Shown piece by piece: positions 6,067 through 12,349 of a DNA stretch of 12,793 nucleotides. The stretch spans positions 1 through 12,793 of the forward strand of contig PMKW01000156.1 of the NCBI GenBank assembly GCA_003157895.1. Reading direction: 5' to 3'. The translations under genes were made by a program, and so were the position numbers. This DNA is from Methanoregula sp. GTDB taxonomy: Archaea > Halobacteriota > Methanomicrobia > Methanomicrobiales > Methanospirillaceae. The notes beneath the pieces are model-generated. The model was not told the origin of the DNA. It saw only the letters and a program-made list of their open reading frames with translations, and made no database searches. The number at the start of each line of letters is the position of its first letter. Within the stretch, counting starts at the first letter, position 1.

Positions 6067-6126
6067 GGGAAATAGGGTAAAAAAGAAGATAAGAGTATGG
6101 TATTACGGCAGGTGCCTGATGCCCGC

Positions 6127-6261
6127 TTACCGTGCCTTAAGTTCCTTGATAGCTGCCCCGCGTTCCTTGAAAAGGATGCGGTGGCCGCAGTAGGGGCACC
6201 GGACGTTCACGTCAATCTCGACTTTCTGCTTGCACCTGGCACACTTATAGGTACTTGCCAT
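6127..6261 (-). CDS. rpoP: DNA-directed RNA polymerase subunit P (RpoP)
   Basis: This 44-residue zinc-ribbon protein is the archaeal counterpart of eukaryotic Rpb12 and binds on the Rpo3/Rpo10 side of RNA polymerase. Zinc ligands are Cys7-X2-Cys10 and Cys22-X2-Cys25 ([13 protein letters not shown]), and the basic C-terminus is typical. Size is normal. The frame is open far upstream, through an antisense-like stretch of rpl37ae, but the ATG at 6261 is chosen because it gives the family length and lies 11 bp after the rpl37ae stop. The ribosome site is weak (GGAAAA), so translation is probably coupled to rpl37ae. Confidence 0.93.
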   Translation of the reverse strand: MASTYKCARCKQKVEIDVNVRCPYCGHRILFKERGAAIKELKAR

Positions 6262-6272
6262 GCTGTTTTCCG

Positions 6273-6569
6273 TTATTTCCTGCTTTCTTCGACAACGGTA
6301 CGATCGATTGCACGCTGGGCGATCTTCATGGTCGGGGTTGTCGGCTGGTATGCGCCACCGGCAAACTTGTACCCGCACTTGCGGCACTCCCAGATGCCGG
6401 TCCCCTTGCGCGCCACGGATTCCGTATCGCATTTCGGGCAGCGGTGGAATGCACGCGAGATCTTCTCGATTTCGTTCACGCGCTTGCGCACGAATCTCCC
6501 ATACCGGCAGCCGAAGCGCCCTGAGCTTCCGGTTACTTTTCCCTTTGCTTTCTGTGTTGAAGTTGCCAT
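6273..6569 (-). CDS. rpl37ae: 50S ribosomal protein L37Ae (eL43)
   Basis: This 98-residue protein is a zinc-ribbon protein of the large ribosomal subunit. The zinc ligands are Cys44-X2-Cys47 ([18 protein letters not shown]) and Cys62-X2-Cys65 ([14 protein letters not shown]). The N-terminal [19 protein letters not shown] segment is the family signature. The C-terminus, with [10 protein letters not shown], is slightly longer than the shortest archaeal forms. Start: ATG at 6569 with GGTGA about 11 nt upstream. It lies 43 bp after SBDS and 11 bp before rpoP. In archaea with an exosome, rrp4, rrp41 and rrp42 often occupy the position upstream of this gene; they are absent here. Confidence 0.95.
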   Translation of the reverse strand: MATSTQKAKGKVTGSSGRFGCRYGRFVRKRVNEIEKISRAFHRCPKCDTESVARKGTGIWECRKCGYKFAGGAYQPTTPTMKIAQRAIDRTVVEESRK

Positions 6570-6612
6570 GATGGATGTTCACCGATCTGTCTTCTTTTAT
6601 TTGTCGTCTGAA

Positions 6613-7317
6613 TTAATATACTTGATTGAGGATCTTGACCTGCCCCTCGCCTTTCGAGAGCTTGTTGATGAGGTCGTAGAATTCCCCCTGGATCCCGGCC
6701 GGGATGCGGACAACGCAGACCCATGAACCGTCCTTCTGCCACTCTTCTTTCTCCATGACCGAACCGGCAGCGATGTCCCCGTATGCCTTGGGGGCAAAAT
6801 CGGCCGGGATCTTGATTGCGAGCCGGAGTTCTTCGAACCGGATCGGGAGGAGCGGGCGAAGGGCTTTGACGGTCTCCTTTACGAGCTCATCCAGGTGCTT
6901 GAAGGGATCGATATTGACCCGCGCCTCTTCCATGGCCCTTTCAATCCGTGCAGGGGGATGGGGAAGGCCGTTCTGGGGATTGATCGAGTTCCGGGCAATG
7001 AATGTGATGACCTGCCGGCGCTTCTCTTCGATCATCTGCTTGCGCTGCTCGGCCGTGAGGTGAATCTCTCCCTTTTCGATGATCTTCCGTGCAATGGTAG
7101 CGAAATCCGTGGTCTGGAAGACCTTCATGAGGGCTTCGTCCGATGCCCGGGTAGCCTTCGATGCATTGCCAAAGACGTTCAGCGCGGCAACAACGTCCTC
7201 GATATTGACCGGCTGGCCCTGGCGGACGAGAGCGGCCTGCCTCGGGTCAACCAGTATCTCGAAGCGTTCCCCATGACTGTCGAGCCGTGCCATGACTGCA
7301 TGGTCAAGGGAGATCAT
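6613..7317 (-). CDS. SBDS: Ribosome maturation protein SBDS (SDO1 homologue)
   Basis: This 234-residue protein acts in the final maturation of the large ribosomal subunit. In eukaryotes it releases the anti-association factor eIF6 together with EFL1; archaea keep SBDS and aIF6. Domain I (about 1-90) carries RFEILVDPRQAALVRQG and the EIHLTAEQR motif near its end. Domain II is helical and contains the diagnostic FIARNSINPQNGLPHPPARI stretch near 106-125. Domain III (about 165-234) is ferredoxin-like. Length matches archaeal members. Start: ATG at 7317, six bases after the psmA stop. No clear GGAG is present, so translation is probably coupled to psmA. MISLDHAVMARL matches the usual archaeal N-terminus, which supports this ATG over the internal one at residue 9. 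Confidence 0.95.
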   Translation of the reverse strand: MISLDHAVMARLDSHGERFEILVDPRQAALVRQGQPVNIEDVVAALNVFGNASKATRASDEALMKVFQTTDFATIARKIIEKGEIHLTAEQRKQMIEEKRRQVITFIARNSINPQNGLPHPPARIERAMEEARVNIDPFKHLDELVKETVKALRPLLPIRFEELRLAIKIPADFAPKAYGDIAAGSVMEKEEWQKDGSWVCVVRIPAGIQGEFYDLINKLSKGEGQVKILNQVY

Positions 7318-7323
7318 GGAGGA

Positions 7324-8046
7324 TCACGGCTTGAACTGCTCGACAAAGGAAGCGACTTCCTGCCGGCTCATCTTCCTGAAGACCGGGGTTGCCTTCTCAA
7401 TTACGCCGATCTCGACCTGGTCGACATCGAATTTACCCTCGGTCGCGGAATGGAGCGCTTTCAGGCCCAGCGGGATTGCGTTTTTGATCTCGGTCTCCGG
7501 GTTGTATTCCTCTTCGAAAACTTTCATAGCCGCGGGCCGGCCTATGCCGATACCCGTAGCTTTGTACTCAAGGAGTGTCCCGGAAGGATCGGTCTCGAAC
7601 AGCCGCACTTCGCCATAGCTGACGCCGGCAATGAGGAGGGCAGTCCCATAAGGGCGGATGCCGCCGTACTGGGTGAGGGACTGCATATGATCGCAAAGCT
7701 TCTTTGAGAGGGCTTCCACTTCGATTGGTTCATCGTAGGAGACGCGGTTGATCTGGCACTCGACCCGTGCACGGTCTACGAGTGCCCGGGCATCCCCGAC
7801 AAGTCCCGAGGAAGCGACCCCGATGTGCTCGTCAATCTTGAAAATTTTCTCTATCGACGATGCTTCGAGGAGCTTGGAGCTCACGCGCTTGTCGACGATT
7901 AAAACAACGCCGTCCTTTGCTTTGATACCGACCGCGGTGGTACCCCGTTTCACTGCCTCGCGGGCATACTCTACCTGGTAGAGTCTCCCGTCAGGTGAAA
8001 AAACGGTGATTGCCCGGTCATATCCCATCTGATATTGTGGCTGCAT
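7324..8046 (-). CDS. psmA: Proteasome subunit alpha
   Basis: This 240-residue alpha subunit forms the outer seven-membered rings of the 20S proteasome. It gates entry and docks ATPases such as PAN. The alpha signature YDRAITVFSPDGRLYQVEYA is at residues 9-28, where the N-terminal gate and helix H0 lie. GTTAVGIKAKDGVVLIVDKR follows from about 35, and GGIRPYGTALLIAG is near 127-140. There is no cleaved propeptide and no catalytic Thr, as expected for alpha. Start: the ATG at 8046 shares a base with the Pop5 stop (TAATG), with GGAGAA at 8053-8058 inside the Pop5 gene. The co-location of RNase P genes, psmA and SBDS is a widespread euryarchaeal arrangement. No beta subunit gene is in the window. 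Confidence 0.97.
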   Translation of the reverse strand: MQPQYQMGYDRAITVFSPDGRLYQVEYAREAVKRGTTAVGIKAKDGVVLIVDKRVSSKLLEASSIEKIFKIDEHIGVASSGLVGDARALVDRARVECQINRVSYDEPIEVEALSKKLCDHMQSLTQYGGIRPYGTALLIAGVSYGEVRLFETDPSGTLLEYKATGIGIGRPAAMKVFEEEYNPETEIKNAIPLGLKALHSATEGKFDVDQVEIGVIEKATPVFRKMSRQEVASFVEQFKP

Positions 8047-8576
8047 TATGAATTCTCCAGATCACTTCTTGTTAAGAACAATCGATGTGCATTTTTAAAT
8101 CCCTTTTCAATCACATCAACCTTCTGACCGTTACAATACATGATGAGGAACGATTTTTCTGCAAAATCACACTCGCCGGGTTCAGCACTTCCAGCTCCAG
8201 TCGATCCTGTTACCCTTTCTGAATCTGGTGCTGTAACTGGTTTTTCTGCACGAATCCTTTCGCGCAGGCTTTCAATTGTTCCGGAAGCAGCAACGATCCG
8301 CAAGGCAAGCCGTATGTCCCGGCAGGCTGTTACGGTGGAGAGCGCTATGGCAAGCTCCCTCTCGGTCCCCCGCAGGCACCGGATGATGACATGTCCGTTC
8401 TCTGCTGCCACAACTGCCTGCGTGATCATGCCGGCCACGGTATCGCCCCAGAGAGACGTAACCGCATCCGAGATGGTGTAGTAGAGTTCCTTCTGATCGA
8501 TAGTTGTCCCCGCCGGTTCAACCCGGACAAGGATGTAGCGCCGGTTCTCGCGCAGGGTGGGTGGACGGGGACTCAT
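8046..8576 (-). CDS. rnp2: Ribonuclease P protein component 2 (Pop5) with C-terminal extension
   Basis: Pop5 is a protein subunit of archaeal RNase P, which trims the 5' ends of tRNA precursors; it pairs with Rpp30, encoded just upstream. The core covers about residues 8-110: RRYILVRVEP, then a helical ELYYTISDAVTSLWGD segment, HVIIRCLRGTERELAIALSTV, and the LALRIVAASGTIESLRERI end, a typical Pop5 ending. At 176 residues it is longer than the usual 110-150. After a Glu/Ser/Gly-rich linker (about 113-134) there is a second ordered-looking segment, with SFLIMYCNGQKVDVIEKGF and HRLFLTRSDLE. I do not recognise a domain in it. The ATG overlaps the Rpp30 stop (ATGA), so translation is coupled. Confidence 0.85.
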   Translation of the reverse strand: MSPRPPTLRENRRYILVRVEPAGTTIDQKELYYTISDAVTSLWGDTVAGMITQAVVAAENGHVIIRCLRGTERELAIALSTVTACRDIRLALRIVAASGTIESLRERIRAEKPVTAPDSERVTGSTGAGSAEPGECDFAEKSFLIMYCNGQKVDVIEKGFKNAHRLFLTRSDLENS

Positions 8577-9217
8577 GAGACCACTCGGACGGAAGACACC
8601 GGGGAAGCCATTATCCGTCCGACAGCGTCAAGGGCCTTTTCCACACCGGATATGTCCATGCCTATGAAAGAACAGAACCCTGTGATTTCGCGTACAGCCC
8701 GCAGGTCTAGGTACGAGCGGGCATATGATGACAGGGTGACCGGGAACTCAAACCTGCGTTCAAAGGTCAGTATGTCCCGGTACCGGTGGATTGTCCGCTG
8801 CCGGACAACGCCCCGGGCAGCGATGAGGAGGGAGAGGTCGAGGTCGATCGCAACATTGTTATCGGCTGCCATCTTCGCAGTCACATGGTCGAATGCATTC
8901 TTGTCGGCAGTCTGGATACCCCGGAGGATATGGACTCCCCTAAGGCTGATCGCTGCACGGTTGAACCCATTGTCCCGTGCGGCAACCGAGACCACCGTAC
9001 CGGAGTCTTTTGCCCGGTTCACCCGGGCAATCACGTCCCGCATCGGGGCATCCTGCACATGGATCCCGCTGAATATTTCCATCCCGTCAAAGGAACCCGT
9101 CGGGGTATCCATCGCAATGAGGCTGTCGAATCCGAGGGATTTGGCTTCAAGAGCAAGACGCCGCAATGATGTGTCTCCGTACGGGTATGGAAAGACAGCA
9201 GCATCGGTAATCTTCAT
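8573..9217 (-). CDS. rnp3: Ribonuclease P protein component 3 (Rpp30)
   Basis: This 214-residue protein is the TIM-barrel subunit of archaeal RNase P. It binds the catalytic domain of the RNA with Pop5 as a pair. Visible family features are the N-terminal strand KITDAAVFPYPYGD, the GFDSLIAMDTP segment near 29-39, and FDHVTAKMAADNNVAIDLDLSLLI (about 109-132). In that last stretch the AxxNxVAI(D/E) pattern is the hallmark of the family. Length is normal. The ATG at 9217 has only a weak ribosome site. rpl15e ends 30 bp upstream and a T7 run lies in the gap. The stop overlaps the Pop5 start by four bases. Confidence 0.9.
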   Translation of the reverse strand: MKITDAAVFPYPYGDTSLRRLALEAKSLGFDSLIAMDTPTGSFDGMEIFSGIHVQDAPMRDVIARVNRAKDSGTVVSVAARDNGFNRAAISLRGVHILRGIQTADKNAFDHVTAKMAADNNVAIDLDLSLLIAARGVVRQRTIHRYRDILTFERRFEFPVTLSSYARSYLDLRAVREITGFCSFIGMDISGVEKALDAVGRIMASPVSSVRVVS

Positions 9218-9233
9218 GAGAGTTACTTCGGTT

Positions 9234-9240
9234 AAAAAAA
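9234..9240 (-). terminator. T7 run between rpl15e and the RNase P genes (possible partial terminator)
   Basis: Seven T on the minus strand lie 7 bases past the rpl15e stop and 17 bases before the Rpp30 start. Archaeal RNA polymerase pauses or releases at such runs. This could make abundant L15e mRNA and less mRNA for the scarce RNase P proteins. A full stop is unlikely, since no other promoter is evident downstream. Confidence 0.35.
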
Positions 9241-9247
9241 GATAAGG

Positions 9248-9838
9248 TTATTTGCCCTGGTTCGCATGCGAGCGGATGCTCGGGCGGGTCTTCTCGGTAC
9301 CCTTACCACGGTAGAGCATGCCGCGTCCCTTGAGACCGGCTGAAGTCTTGCCGCGCTCTGCACGTCCCCGGTGTACCGGGTCTGCCATCCAGGCAAGGTT
9401 CTTGTCCGCCCGGATCGAGGGGTTGTGACCGTCCACGAGGATGACCTCGTAGTATTTCAGCTTCCCGTCCTGTCCTACCCAGTAGGAGTTGAGGACTTCC
9501 ATGTTCGGGAACTTCCTTGACGCCCGTTCCTCGGCAATCCGCTGGATGCTCTTGCCGGCGGTGAGATGTCTCTTGCCCATGCGTGCGGACCTGCGTGCGC
9601 GGACGTACCGGGATGCCCGGCGGCCACCGCGGCGGACCTGCACGCGTGCAACGGCGATGCCCTGCTTGGCTTTGTAGCCGAGCGAGCGTGCGCGGTCGAT
9701 ACGGGTCGGGTGCTCGATACGGACAACGCTGCCCTCGCGGCGCCATACCTGCATCCTGTTCCAGAGGAGTTCTCCAACCTCTGACTTTTCAGGTCTCTTC
9801 CATGCCTCCCTGACGAAGGCGTACATCGATTTTACCAT
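9248..9838 (-). CDS. rpl15e: 50S ribosomal protein L15e (eL15)
   Basis: This 196-residue basic protein of the large ribosomal subunit binds 23S rRNA. Recognisable segments are [20 protein letters not shown] at the N-terminus, [20 protein letters not shown], the Arg-rich [20 protein letters not shown] stretch, [27 protein letters not shown] and a Gly/Lys/Arg-rich tail. Start: the frame extends three codons further to a GTG at 9847, but that GTG is part of the ribosome site AGGTGAT (9843-9849), which sits 4 nt before the ATG at 9838, so the ATG is chosen. It is the first gene of the superoperon that continues to pcc1. Strong expression is expected from the near-perfect ribosome site. Confidence 0.95.
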   Translation of the reverse strand: MVKSMYAFVREAWKRPEKSEVGELLWNRMQVWRREGSVVRIEHPTRIDRARSLGYKAKQGIAVARVQVRRGGRRASRYVRARRSARMGKRHLTAGKSIQRIAEERASRKFPNMEVLNSYWVGQDGKLKYYEVILVDGHNPSIRADKNLAWMADPVHRGRAERGKTSAGLKGRGMLYRGKGTEKTRPSIRSHANQGK

Positions 9839-9842
9839 GGTA

Positions 9843-9916
9843 ATCACCTAAGGTTCGGCCCAAAGAGGGCTACATTCCTTTTACACGGGACATTATCCCG
9901 CATTCCTATATACTAC
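9843..9916 (-). promoter_or_regulatory. Promoter and leader of the rpl15e superoperon
   Basis: On the minus strand a TATA box, TAGTATATAGG, lies at about 9904-9914. A perfect inverted repeat CGGGA-CATTA-TCCCG (9886-9900) lies between the box and the expected start near 9884-9887, where it could act as an operator. The leader of about 46 nt holds a small hairpin (GCCC-N5-GGGC, 9858-9870) and then the ribosome site AGGTGAT at 9843-9849. The hairpin could be a place for feedback control by a ribosomal protein, but that is a guess. Confidence 0.5.
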
Positions 9917-9919
9917 GAC

Positions 9920-10192
9920 ATGGGGGGTATTAAAAGATGCAGGCGCCGGTATCACACTATTCCCCAACTGCAACAGAAGGCGGTCGCGAGGGTTCATCCG
10001 ACAGACACGGGTGCGGTTTGAAAAGGGAAAAAGGTCCCGCATCTCCGGCAGACTTGCGGTGTGAAGAACGTTCCGGTGAACAGCCCGAAGCCGTATCGTG
10101 TCCTGAAGGCAGCGACATGCTCTGCCCCTGCAACTCTTACCGCCATATCCGGTTGATTATGGATTTGCATCGAGTATAAAAAGGAAAATCCT
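9920..10192. other. Intergenic stretch upstream of the superoperon
   Basis: I see no convincing gene here. Open frames of about 80 codons exist on both strands, but they lack ribosome sites and family motifs. The minus frame has a single CRRCG pair near its end, which alone is not enough to call a zinc protein. The right edge contains a TATA-like GTATAAAAAGG (10174-10184) just before the 32-codon plus-strand frame. Confidence 0.35.
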
Positions 10193-10291
10193 ATGGTTCG
10201 TAAAGGAATCATGTTTTCCGCAATCGGACTGATCCTTTCGATTATCAATGCAATTGCCGGGGTTATATTGACGATATTGAATATTACATGA
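10193..10291 (+). CDS. Possible single-helix small membrane protein, 32 residues
   Basis: An ATG at 10193 opens 32 codons reading MVRKGIMFSAIGLIL and ending in TILNIT before TGA. Two basic residues at 3 and 4 are followed by an unbroken hydrophobic stretch from about 6 to 29, rich in Ile, Ala, Gly and Leu, which fits one transmembrane helix with the N-terminus inside. An AAGGA ribosome site lies about 8 nt upstream and overlaps a TATA-like GTATAAAAAGG. If that box is the promoter, a leaderless start at the internal ATG (10211) is an alternative. A stem-loop plus T-rich terminator follows. No family is recognised. Such helices also occur by chance, but start signal, helix and terminator together make a gene likely. 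Confidence 0.5.
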   Translation: MVRKGIMFSAIGLILSIINAIAGVILTILNIT

Positions 10292-10322
10292 AATAACGTT
10301 TAAAGAAAAACAGCGATATCAA

Positions 10323-10356
10323 TTACCCTTGATAGGGTAACGTAAAAACTTCTTTT
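10323..10356 (+). terminator. Stem-loop and T-rich terminator after the small membrane frame
   Basis: A perfect 7-bp stem TTACCCT-TGAT-AGGGTAA (10323-10340) is followed within 10 bases by CTTCTTTT. It lies 32 bases past the TGA of the small frame and reads as its terminator. The symmetrical stem might also act from the ilvD side. Confidence 0.5.
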
Positions 10357-10362
10357 AATAAT

Positions 10363-10369
10363 AAAAAAA
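10363..10369 (-). terminator. T7 terminator of ilvD
   Basis: On the minus strand a run of seven T lies 27 bases past the ilvD stop and is followed by further T-rich sequence (TATTATTAAAAG). This is the usual form of an archaeal terminator. Confidence 0.5.
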
Positions 10370-10395
10370 TGGGGGGTTGCCTTTACCGATATATT

Positions 10396-12039
10396 TTATC
10401 GCTGTATTGCACCGAGATTTGCCTGCTCAACGGTGCTGGCATACCGGGCAAGTACACCGGTGAGGGTCCTCCGGGGCGGTTTCCAGGATTTTTTCCGCGT
10501 ATCAATCTCTTTTTCCGGAATAAGGAGATCGATTTTTTTCTTAAAGAGGTCCACTTCGATCAGGTCACCCTCCCTGACAAAAGCGATTGGTCCACCAATC
10601 GCTGCTTCCGGTGCAACATGTCCGATACAGGGTCCCCGTGTCCCGCCGGAAAACCTGCCGTCAGTGATGAGGACGACTTTCCTGTAACCCAGGCCCATGA
10701 GGGCCGATGTCGGTGAGAGCATCTCTGCCATGCCGGGCCCGCCGCGGGGACCTTCGTAGCGGATGATGACCACATCCCCTTCCCGGATTTTTTTTGCAAG
10801 GATTACCTTCATTGCCGCATCTTCGCCATTGAAAACCCGGGCCGGCCCTTTGTGCTTCCACATATCCTTTGGTACAGCAGCACTTTTCACGACAGCACCA
10901 TCCGGTGCAAGCGTCCCGGACAGAATTCTCAGCCCGCCTTCCCGGCTGATCGGGTTTTTCAGGGGCCTGATCACTTCATTGTTCCGGATCTGTGCGGCCT
11001 TTGCAATCTGGAGGATCTTTTTTCCGGACACGGTTGGCGAGTCATCAAGATACGGTTCAAGCCGTTTCAGGACAGCCGGGATACCCCCGGCGCGATAGAG
11101 GGTCTGCATGGAATGCGGGCCTGACGGCTGCATATAGCAGATGTGGGGGATCTCTCCGGCAAGGGTACTGAAATCTTCAAGAGTGAGGGGGATACCCGCT
11201 TCCGTGGCAAGGGCCATCAGGTGCAGGACCGTATTTGTCGATCCGCCGAGCGCCATATCCACCCGTATCGCATTGCGGAGGCTTTTTTTCGTGATAATTT
11301 TCCGGGGGGTGATTCCCTTGTTAACGAGCGGCAGGATGGCTTCCCCGGTCTCGCGGGCAATCCGCAGCTTTGCAGCATCCACTGCAGGAATAGCTGCGCA
11401 ACCCGGAAGGGACATGCCCATTGCTTCCGTCATACACGCCATGGTATTTGCTGTATACAATCCCTGGCAGCTGCCGCATCCGGGCATGGCGCATCGTTCA
11501 AGCTCGCACAATGCGTTTTCACTCATTGTCCCGGCTGCGACTTTACCGACGCCTTCGAAGATCTCGATAAGCGAGAGGTCTTTCCCGTCCTGGAACCCGG
11601 AGAGCATCGGGCCACCGGTGAGGATAATGGACGGGATATCGGTGCGGGCAGCTGCCATCAGCATCCCGGGCACAATCTTATCGCAGGTGCCGATGCAGAC
11701 GAGCCCGTCGAACCGGTGTGCCTGCGCCATCAGTTCGATGGAATCGGCAATATTCTCCCGGGAGGGCAGCGAATACCGCATCCCCTCGTGGCCCATTGCA
11801 ATGCCGTCGCAGATACCGATGACGCCGAATTCGAATGGCACACCCCCGGCGGCGGTGATACCTTCACGGACTTTTTCCGCAAGCTGCCTGAGGTGAATGT
11901 GTCCCGGTACAATAGTATTGAATGCGTTTGCTATGCCGATGAAGGGCAACTCCATCTCACGGTCGGTAACTCCCAAAGAACGGAGGAGCGACCGGTTCGG
12001 TGCACGCGTATATCCGGTTTTTACTTCATCGCTGCGCAT
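10396..12039 (-). CDS. ilvD: Dihydroxy-acid dehydratase
   Basis: This 547-residue enzyme removes water from 2,3-dihydroxy-3-methylbutanoate and -3-methylpentanoate, giving the 2-oxo acids for valine, leucine and isoleucine. Motifs in order are [10 protein letters not shown] (44-53), [21 protein letters not shown] (75-95), [14 protein letters not shown] with Cys119 and the metal-ligand Lys121, [15 protein letters not shown] with Cys188 and Cys191, [14 protein letters not shown] (263-276), GPRGGPGM (430-437) and GRFSGGTRG with the catalytic-type Ser464. The CGSC pair, with Gly where [2Fe-2S] members have Cys in the PCN motif, matches the E. coli oxygen-sensitive [4Fe-4S] type. Length is normal for archaea. 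The ATG at 12039 has AGGA about 11 nt upstream. It appears monocistronic, converging on a small membrane frame. Confidence 0.95.
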   Translation of the reverse strand: MRSDEVKTGYTRAPNRSLLRSLGVTDREMELPFIGIANAFNTIVPGHIHLRQLAEKVREGITAAGGVPFEFGVIGICDGIAMGHEGMRYSLPSRENIADSIELMAQAHRFDGLVCIGTCDKIVPGMLMAAARTDIPSIILTGGPMLSGFQDGKDLSLIEIFEGVGKVAAGTMSENALCELERCAMPGCGSCQGLYTANTMACMTEAMGMSLPGCAAIPAVDAAKLRIARETGEAILPLVNKGITPRKIITKKSLRNAIRVDMALGGSTNTVLHLMALATEAGIPLTLEDFSTLAGEIPHICYMQPSGPHSMQTLYRAGGIPAVLKRLEPYLDDSPTVSGKKILQIAKAAQIRNNEVIRPLKNPISREGGLRILSGTLAPDGAVVKSAAVPKDMWKHKGPARVFNGEDAAMKVILAKKIREGDVVIIRYEGPRGGPGMAEMLSPTSALMGLGYRKVVLITDGRFSGGTRGPCIGHVAPEAAIGGPIAFVREGDLIEVDLFKKKIDLLIPEKEIDTRKKSWKPPRRTLTGVLARYASTVEQANLGAIQR

Positions 12040-12097
12040 GTGAACATTCCTGAACTGTTTTCAGATCTCTATTCACATTCCAATGATTTTATTTTTC

Positions 12098-12107
12098 GTA
12101 TAAAAAA
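12098..12107 (-). promoter_or_regulatory. TATA box of ilvD
   Basis: On the minus strand TTTTTTATAC lies about 60 bases before the ilvD start codon, followed by an A-rich stretch. The predicted start is near 12073-12080, leaving a leader of about 35-40 nt. No palindrome like those at livK and livH was found in it. Confidence 0.5.
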
Positions 12108-12119
12108 TGAGACAAATCC

Positions 12120-12319
12120 ACCCGCGTTTTCAGCTCTTTGAGAATCCCGTTGCGGTTTCAGCAGATTTCCCGGCAAATACCGGTGTGAAATATGCTGAAT
12201 AATTGAGAGAAAAATCATCTCTTTTCTTTTATCATTCACGTTTAATCAGATTTTTACCGGCATGTGAAGATATTCAACTGGGTGCTCTTTGGCAGGGTTT
12301 TTTCCAATAAATGGTATGA
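12120..12319. other. Intergenic stretch upstream of ilvD
   Basis: No gene was found in this part of the 310-bp gap. It contains one weak stem (GAGA-N9-TCTC near 12207-12223) followed by a T-rich stretch readable on the plus strand, with no plus-strand gene before it. Confidence 0.3.
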
Positions 12320-12344
12320 GGATGCGGGTATGAAACCCTCATCC
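12320..12344 (-). terminator. Hairpin after the surface-protein gene
   Basis: An almost perfect stem lies 5 bases past the stop: GGATG/CATCC (12320-12324/12340-12344) and GGGT/ACCC (12326-12329/12335-12338), with one mismatch between and a 5-base loop. On the minus strand it is followed by ATTTATT. It may act as a terminator or as a 3' end stabiliser. Confidence 0.5.
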
Positions 12345-12349
12345 GGGAA

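Noticed and set aside
6895..9245. Long plus-strand frames antisense to SBDS, psmA, Pop5 and Rpp30
   Set aside because: They are opposite clearly conserved genes and show no motifs of their own.
9937..10179. 80-codon plus-strand frame upstream of the small membrane frame
   Set aside because: Low-complexity, charge-rich composition without family motifs or a ribosome site; it overlaps the rpl15e promoter side.
9994..10248. 84-codon minus-strand frame with a CRRCG motif near its end
   Set aside because: Only one cysteine pair, no ribosome site and an unconvincing N-terminal half that is antisense to the 32-codon membrane frame; it may be a chance frame or gene remnant.
11143..12141. Long plus-strand frame antisense to ilvD
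   Set aside because: It is a shadow of the high-GC third-position pattern of ilvD; the translation is rich in His, Cys and Arg and has no family features.
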